Assembly: GCA_949130485.1 (NCBI GenBank)
Contig: OX422185.1
Coordinates: 6,921,127 to 6,985,126, forward strand
DNA: 64,000 nt
Source: Agelas oroides
Lineage: Eukaryota > Porifera > Demospongiae > Agelasida > Agelasidae
Direction: 5' to 3'
This document shows, one piece after another, positions 57,970-64,000 of this stretch. The stretch's first letter is position 1, and each line of letters starts with the position of its first letter. The notes under the pieces are model-generated. The model searched no databases. It saw only the letters and a program-made list of their open reading frames with translations, and was not told the DNA's origin. Position numbers and translations under genes: made by a program.

Positions 57970-59955
57970 ATGGCTATGAGAGTACAGCACACTAATATCT
58001 CCCTCTTTCTGCTAATGGCTGCTGCTGCTATGATGGGACAAAGTGAAAGCCATGTTGTATCTGAAGCTGTATATTTAAAGCTACACAATGTTTTGCTCAC
58101 TGACCAGAAAAATCGATACATGATGCAAAGAGTGTTCTTTCCTTCTCAAGATTTTCCTCCAGACTGGCTTTATCTTAATGTATGTGTCACAGTGAGCAGT
58201 GGAAGGTGTGATAATTTTGATGGACAGAGTAACTTCTCATACTGTCAGAAGTTTCAATGGAGCAGTTCTGCTATGACTAATTTAATATCAATCGATCAGT
58301 TACTTATACTAGACAATGTCATAAGTGAAAATATTGTTCGGTTCACACAGCATCGGAAATACTTACACTTTCCTCTTCGTATTGATAGTCTGCCTTGTTA
58401 TGTTACAGAGGATGATATAATGGCAGCACTGATGCAACTCCTCCCCTGGGTAAGCACACTATTAGTGTAATTTTGCTTTGATGTTCAATGACTGTTAAAT
58501 ATAGTGCAATAGCTATCACAAGTAAGGGAAATATGCTGTCTTAATGAAGAATGATACATAAAGATAGGAAATCAAAACCCACACTGAACAACAGATACAT
58601 GCATGGGAAGAGCACTATCTCTCCTGACTAAATTGCAGTAAAGATAATACCAATAATTATGGCAGTGCAAGCACACTACAAGTTGAATTGTCTGATAAAT
58701 GCCTGACCCTCCTGTCAGCGTACTGTAGCCTCATTTCCATAATCTGTCTCTTGTGAACACTTTGTGCATGTAAACCTGAATTGCTTCTTTCACCTACTAT
58801 TTCAGTAATACTGTAGCCCACAATCTGTCACTTGTACTTACCTTTGTTTGCCTGCTTGTTACACTCTTTCAGGTAAAATCATATGCAAGAGTCTGTGGCC
58901 AAATGAAAGAAAATGACAAGGGATATGTATCCATTAGCTATAATGAGTATGTGACAGGATCGTACAAAAAGTCAACACTTGGTATCTTTGCTCACTTCTA
59001 CCGTCTTACGGTGTTGTGTGCTTTCATTTTCATAAATATCCTCACACCAATTGCTCTAGCAAAGTCAGGGTCTTTGTACTATCCCAAAATAAGGGCAAAA
59101 TCTACGACTCGAGAAGTAATAGGATTCTTATATATTGCAACAGCTATAATGGCTCTCCTCTGCAATGCTTTGTACACTGCTTATTCAATTAGGCATTACG
59201 CCTTTCGTAACAAACCAGCCATTGCATCTTGCATTATTCCGAACAATCATGAATGCACAATTCCTTCTGATACAGATGTTTACAGAGACGAAATTGTCAG
59301 TCTAGTGGCTGTGATTGTAATCATTCCATTTGCAATTTTCATAGAGCTACTCATTTCAATATACACCATTAAGAGTTACTGTAAGTCAATTGATCGGAGG
59401 TACAGTCATTTCTGGAAGCAGCTGCTGTTGCAAATCATTGATGTGTTTATATTGTGGAATATTTTTATAATGTTACAACTGTTTACCAAGATTGTGATTC
59501 CTATCTGCGTACTGTTATTGATCCACCCACAAGTAACTATCTGCTTGTGTTTAATTCTGCTAATGGTATTTCTTAGTGTATCACTCACTGCTGCCTACCT
59601 GCTGCATCACTGTCAGCAGTTAAGAAAGAGAAAAGCTTGCTGCTGCAATGCAAGGCACTGTGGACGAAAGTTTTTGCACTTTGTTGTGATGATTGCAACC
59701 CTGGGACTGATACTCATGCTCCTTACTTTATATGAGCTTCTGCTGATAGTGCAAGTACAGTTTGAAATTGGAGTGAAAGGAATTATACTCGCCCTGCTAC
59801 CATCCTTTCCACTGTCTGCACTTGGATGGTATGTCAAGAGAAGGTCCCAGATGAAAGCAAAAGTGCATCTTGATAGCCTGCAGCTGCTGGGTGAGAAACA
59901 AGAGACTACTATCATAACTGACACTAGTATTGATGAAGAGCCTTTGCCTTTGTAA
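57970..59955 (+). CDS. Two-exon 7TM-family membrane protein, gene D' (520 aa)
   Basis: The duplicate of gene D: exon 1 57970-58449, phase-0 intron 58450-58872 (423 bp), exon 2 58873-59955. Exon 1 differs by two residues (LYLNVC, TQHRKY). In exon 2 about 20 residues differ in three clusters: the approach to TM1 (STLGIFAHFYRLTVLCAFIF against SRLGFFAHIYRLIVLCTFVF), TM5 (LCLILLMVFLSVSL against WCLIVLMALLSLSL) and the cytoplasmic tail (KVHLDSLQLLGEKQE against KKHPNHLQLLADKQE). Long stretches between the clusters are identical. The ending DEEPLPL is kept, as are the splice sites and the leader acceptor 9 nt before the ATG. Confidence 0.88.
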
Positions 59956-60398
59956 TGACTGCCTATAGTTTGTGCATGTACCAAACATCAGAAAAATTAA
60001 GGTTTTAATCTTTTTGTTGTTGTTAACTATTAGAGAGCTAGGTAGTAATGTATTTTATTGTGCTGTGCAATTTTGCTATAATCACCAAATGAACTGTAAA
60101 CTGTTCTGGCATGATTTTTTTTGTTGAATTCAGGATACTAGCTAATGATATAAAATGCTCATACTCACCTGAGAAGACTTACTCAAGTTTAATACAGTTA
60201 TCATCGAAGTAGCTATGCTACAAGTGCTAAGAACAAACGGGGCAAGAACAACCATCATGTTTCCATATTCAACTGCCAATGAAAGTTAATAAATCATACA
60301 GTTTGATGAACCAAGCGGAATAGCTGTGGACATAAGAGAACTATACATGTCAGTAACAATCAAGTACAAATATAGAGCAACTCATTTTGTGTGCTAAG

Positions 60399-60518
60399 TT
60401 ATAGTTATAGCACTGTGCCAGGGATTTATGGCAATAAACGAACCAAGTCCGAGGGCATAACCCAAGAACGAGGTTTGTTTACTAACAGCCATAAATCCCT
60501 GGCTACCTGTGCTATAAC
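60399..60518. mobile_element. Hairpin MITE (copy B)
   Basis: Counterpart of 36995-37113, ends ttatagttatagcac and gtgctataa, which pair better than in copy A. The 549-bp element found next to it in copy A is absent here. Confidence 0.7.
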
Positions 60519-60702
60519 AATTATTTATGCCGCATTATACTTGGATGAACAGCGTAGTATAATGGGTCATATACTCATGTTATGTAAAAATTGCACAATT
60601 ATAGTTTGCACAAGACTTGCATGATGTACAGAATAGTTTACTCTCTCAATGTGGTATGAATTGGATAAAGTCACAAAAAAGTTTTATGAACGAAAACAAG
60701 TG

Positions 60703-61150
60703 CATGTAGGGATGGAACCCACAAAAAACCAGTCAAACAAGATTGGCATGACACCACAACACTTTCACACCATCCATCTTGTTTGGTTGGTTTTTGAGGG
60801 TTCCATCCCTACATGTGCTTGGTGTGGCCAAAGTTTACATATACTGCATACAGTATCTAGGGGGGTCTGGGGGCATGCTCCCCCCCCGGAAAATGTTGTT
60901 AAATTAGACGCTAGAAGATCGCTTCTGAGGCCATTTTTAGGCCCCAAATCTCATAAGTTCAGCAATTCATAGCAAACCGAATTTCAATACTTGCTACACG
61001 TAGAGGTCTACTATCTGTGAGGTAGTGATCGCAGATTGCGCGTATTAGTGCACTTAGTAGCATACTGAAGGCATGCCCCCGCAGCAAAAAATGTGCTCGG
61101 AGACCGCTTCATAGCTGTGATCACAGCCGCATAGGCAAGAAGGATTCTGT
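60703..61150. repeat. Hairpin followed by an R2 piece (copy B)
   Basis: Counterpart of 37858-38320: hairpin tgtagggatggaaccc ... gggttccatccctaca, then ggggggtctgggggcatgct. Confidence 0.65.
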
Positions 61151-61639
61151 TTCTCATTGAGTACTTGTTCCCAGGCTTCTGCCCAGCTTTCCGTCGCTGG
61201 CAGTACGTACTGCAAACGGTGAGCAGGAGGAGGCTTGGGGAACGGGGCTATAGTGATTTCAGATTCCGCTATGAACTTCGCTGCACGCACGTGCCGCTGG
61301 CAGCACGAGCTTTGTCGTAGTAAGGAATGTCCATCGAGTAAACTGAAATGGCTGAAAATCCTAACGCAACGTTACCTTTTTGTCAATGAAATTTGCACGA
61401 TGGTGGGCAGTCGTTTTCCCAGACGGCTCGGCTTACTTGTTTTTATACGTACGACTTCACGTGTTTTCAAAGTCCGCATGTGTCCGCGAAAAAGTGGTTG
61501 GGCCAAAACCCGACCAGCCCGAGCGTATTTTTTTTTTGGACGCACTTTCGACTTGTTAGTCTCTGGACAGCAATGCATATGCGCATGCGCAGTATCACAC
61601 CCTCCGTGTACTTACTTAAACCTTTGAGAAGGGCGTGTT

Positions 61640-62520
61640 GAACATGATCGAGCAAAACGACTGCCAAGAAGACTGCATTTGGAAAGAGAGCTACTCCTCA
61701 GGTGATTTTTAGCAACAAAGAACTTCAGCCTATAGCTAAAATTACTTCCAGTGAGCAAGAGTGCAAGCATCTGGCCACTGTTCCATAATTTTCTGTTGTC
61801 TCCTCTGGAAATAGTTTGCCAAGGACGATCATGATAGTGCGTCATATAGTCTATTTTAGGCCACTCCAAATGAGACTTTAGTTTCCCGTCCTGATTTTTT
61901 TTCATCTTACATGCGGGCGGGCGGTCTATTACTATTAACCATTACTATGAATCTCATTATAAGCACGACGAGTTAAAATTCGCGCGAAACTGAACAATGT
62001 CCAGATTAACTGCGTCGGAATGTCCGCATCCTGGAGCTGTCGAACACATTCATACTATTAGCGTTCCACTGAATCGGGCGACGTTGGTGCTATGGCACGA
62101 GTCTAGTATGTTTGCTACTGTACTACGCACTAGCAGTAAGTTGCACGTTGGATGACGACACGGCACTGCAGGTAATTTTGAAATAGTTCGGGTATTTAGA
62201 ATAATAATGGCCGTAATGGGTGGTAGACTCCAGAGGGGGCGGGCGGAGGACGGGAAACTATAGTCTCATTTGGAGTGGCCTTAGCCAGTAAGACATTCCA
62301 GCAAAACCTTGAAACTCTCAGGGAATGTTGTCCCAGGAATGGGCAGCAATTAGAACTACCTTATGTTTACCTGATGAGGAACAGAAAGGACCCAGAGATT
62401 CACACTGAGCCGACTATTGAAATTCTGTGTGGTGTTGAAGCAGTAGTTCCTAGAGGGTCTGGGAACAGTACTATTGAAGCAGTGAGACTGAATGTTTCTG
62501 TTGGTGCATCAGTGTAGAGA
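61640..62520 (+). pseudogene. Coding-like repeat interrupted by a transposon
   Basis: Plus-strand frames read KKTAFGKRATPQVIFSNKE, later FAKDDHDSASYSLF, then beyond the inserted element IPAKP, NSQGMLSQEWAAIRTTLCLP and DEEQKG, with stops between. The window end (63897-64000, minus strand) carries the uninterrupted relative FARDNDSAPYRQYIIPATLE then TQGKFSQEWAVIRTSLC. Two independent copies with a matching protein reading show former coding capacity. The family is not recognised; it may be a transposon gene. Confidence 0.45.
61859..62280. mobile_element. PIF/Harbinger-like MITE, 422 bp
   Basis: Ends ggccactccaaatgagact and agtctcatttggagtggcc are exact mirrors, extended by tttcccgtcc / ggacgggaaa. 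TTA on both sides (61856-61858, 62281-62283) is the 3-bp duplication expected for this superfamily. The interior is CpG-rich with no transposase. The relative at the window end has the empty site. Confidence 0.8.
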
Positions 62521-62600
62521 ATCACTGATATATTGGAATTTGGAAAGTGAAAACAATGTGACCTTGTTATGGACACACTTTTACTGGACAAATTTAAATC

Positions 62601-62690
62601 TTGCAATGTTTCAACTGCCAGTTTGCAATTTCCATCAGCATTTTTTTTTAGCCTGATGAAGAGAATGATATAGCAGTTGAAACATTGCAA
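62601..62690. repeat. Inverted repeat with ctgatga / gaaac motifs
   Basis: ttgcaatgtttcaactgc and gcagttgaaacattgcaa form an 18-bp perfect inverted repeat. Each arm continues inward to a ctgatg motif (ccatcagc on the left, gcctgatgaag on the right). Both arms thus carry a CUGAUG ... GAAAC order, but neither can form a hammerhead stem II. Confidence 0.65.
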
Positions 62691-62762
62691 TAATAAACTT
62701 GTCTGGTGAGAGTCTGTTAGTGGTCATGCACAATGCCTGAACAATAGCCCCATTTACAGTAG

Positions 62763-62846
62763 CACTTTAAACCGGTTTCAAATCAGTTTCAAATTTGTTT
62801 AGGGCAGCTGTGTAAAGTTTAAACTGATTTGAAACCAGTTTAAGTG
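62763..62846. mobile_element. Short hairpin element
   Basis: cactttaaaccggtttcaaa then tcagttt is mirrored by aaactga then tttgaaaccagtttaagtg around a loop of about 31 bp. No coding content. Confidence 0.6.
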
Positions 62847-63896
62847 TTAAATCTAAACAGGGCTAAACCAAACAGTCTGGATTTTTTGATGCAGGCTGCC
62901 AAAACAAAAAAAACAACTTCCAAGGACGTCAGTGATGATTGTTACAAGGACTAATGTGTTTATTTGTAGGTGTAGCTGATGATTAAGGTCATACCACTGT
63001 AGTTTTATGTTGATCAGACCTGGCCGACCCAAATATATTGGTAAATGCTATATAGCTACTCAAAAATTATTGTTTACAGAGTGCATATGAATCTGCAAGC
63101 TGACTTTGTCAGAGTGGTGTCATCATAATATTCACCAAAATAGGGCCTGAAGATCAAACAAAAGGCCAAGATCATTAACTGCAGACGGGGTGACTCTTTT
63201 GGAGAGCTGTTACTGTATGCTTTGTAGCAAAACTGTTGCCAGTATCATGTTATCATTTTAAGCCTACCTACTGACCCAATTCATATCCATTCGAGCACCA
63301 AAAAATAGATGGGTATGGCCTAAGGCAACCTTCAACAGTTACTCTAGTCTTGTTTCAAGTCTGCTTTCCATAAAGCTGGAGAGTGTGAAGGCCTGTACGC
63401 GAATGAGGATTTTATGTAACACACAATTATAACTGGAACACCACACTTTTGTGTTGAAACCACATTAATTTTAATGAAACAGTAACAACATGAAAGTTAT
63501 CATAGTTGTCATTTGCAAAGGAATTTTTATAATGATGTCTTGTGCCCATGATGGTTAGCAGAAGCAAACAAGACTATAATTTGAAGTGAAAACTGAAATA
63601 CCATGCTCTTCATACAACTTTAACTCATGGCATCGTGGACTAATGAGTAATTTGTGGCTATGAGCCATTGTGGTGTCACTACACTATATGATGAAGAAAC
63701 TGACCCAGTTAGTACACTTGAACTACATGCTCCATTAGACTCTTGTTAGCCTTGATCCATACAAGGTCACTGTTTCAATGTCCGCCACCAGGCAAGTCTC
63801 ACTGCTTTAACTCTTGCATATTAAACTTGAGCTCAATAGACAGTTAAGTATATGGATCTCTGCATCTTTAGGCTACCCGCCAGAACAACATAAGCT
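62847..63896. other. Gene-free stretch
   Basis: AT-rich DNA. No coding exon or clear element was seen. Confidence 0.35.
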
Positions 63897-64000
63897 TGTT
63901 CTAATTACTGCCCATTCCTGGGAGAACTTTCCCTGAGTTTCCAAGGTAGCTGGAATGATGTACTGACGATATGGTGCACTATCATTGTCCCTGGCAAATT
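63897..64000 (-). pseudogene. Second copy of the coding-like repeat, cut by window end
   Basis: The minus strand reads FARDNDSAPYRQYIIPATLE, then TQGKFSQEWAVIRTSLC and a stop shortly after. It is inverted relative to 61640-62520 and lacks the MITE. Confidence 0.45.

Larger units (their letters stand above)
46430..61521. repeat. Large duplicated block, copy B
   Basis: Same order and orientation as copy A: gene C', hammerhead, possible exon, trefoil exon, R2, foldback, hairpin MITEs, gene D'. Differences from A include one R2 unit instead of two, absence of the 549-bp element, a shorter G-rich region in the element at 56638, and about one or two single-base differences per hundred by eye. After 61521 the two copies are unrelated. 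The small elements not listed separately (telomere-like tract, tRNA-like A box, 95-codon Cys frame at 55813-56100) lie in the same order as in copy A. Confidence 0.9.

Noticed and set aside
62640..62690. Second hammerhead ribozyme
   Set aside because: CUGAUGA and GAAAC are present, but the bases between them do not pair as stem II and no NUH cleavage triplet is positioned by a stem III.

Overview
The window looks like nuclear DNA of a marine invertebrate, most likely a demosponge. The grounds are a 1514-residue protein joining polymorphic-membrane-protein-like beta-helix repeats to a multi-pass membrane domain (a combination typical of sponge gene models), short phase-0 introns, a dermatopontin-like exon, a decayed non-LTR retrotransposon, many short inverted-repeat transposons, and AT-rich, CpG-poor DNA. 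This is inferred from sequence character only; no search was run.

Layout. 0-5 kb: two damaged members of a two-exon membrane-protein family, one on each strand, with a retroelement scrap between them. 5-14.8 kb: repeats only, namely a dispersed repeat (here called R1), a dead non-LTR element, a minisatellite and inverted-repeat elements. 14.9-19.4 kb: the single-exon beta-helix membrane gene. 20.4-22.1 kb: relics of the 5' ends of both gene families, followed by a second R1 copy. 22.6-38.7 kb and 46.4-61.5 kb: two nearly identical copies (A and B) of a block of about 15-16 kb. Each carries two intact family genes (C and D; C' and D'), a hammerhead ribozyme motif, a beta-trefoil-like exon on the minus strand and the same set of inverted-repeat elements. 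38.7-46.4 kb: a separator with a perfect 286-bp palindrome, more gene relics, a dermatopontin-like exon and a third R1 copy holding two inserted elements. 61.5-64 kb: a PIF/Harbinger-like element inside a coding-like repeat.

The central finding is the two-exon family. Exon 1 encodes a signal peptide and a Cys-containing ectodomain of about 140 residues. Exon 2 encodes about seven membrane segments and an acidic tail ending in LPV or LPL. Four copies are intact, two are broken and at least three are scraps. The intact pairs differ more by replacement than by silent changes, clustered at TM1, TM5 and the tail. I do not recognise the family. Tandem growth, rapid decay and clustered replacements resemble what is seen in recognition or chemosensory receptor clusters, but function is inference.

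The second notable finding is a well-formed type I hammerhead ribozyme on the minus strand, present in both block copies. A caution: the A/B block could be a true tandem duplication or two haplotypes joined by the assembler.
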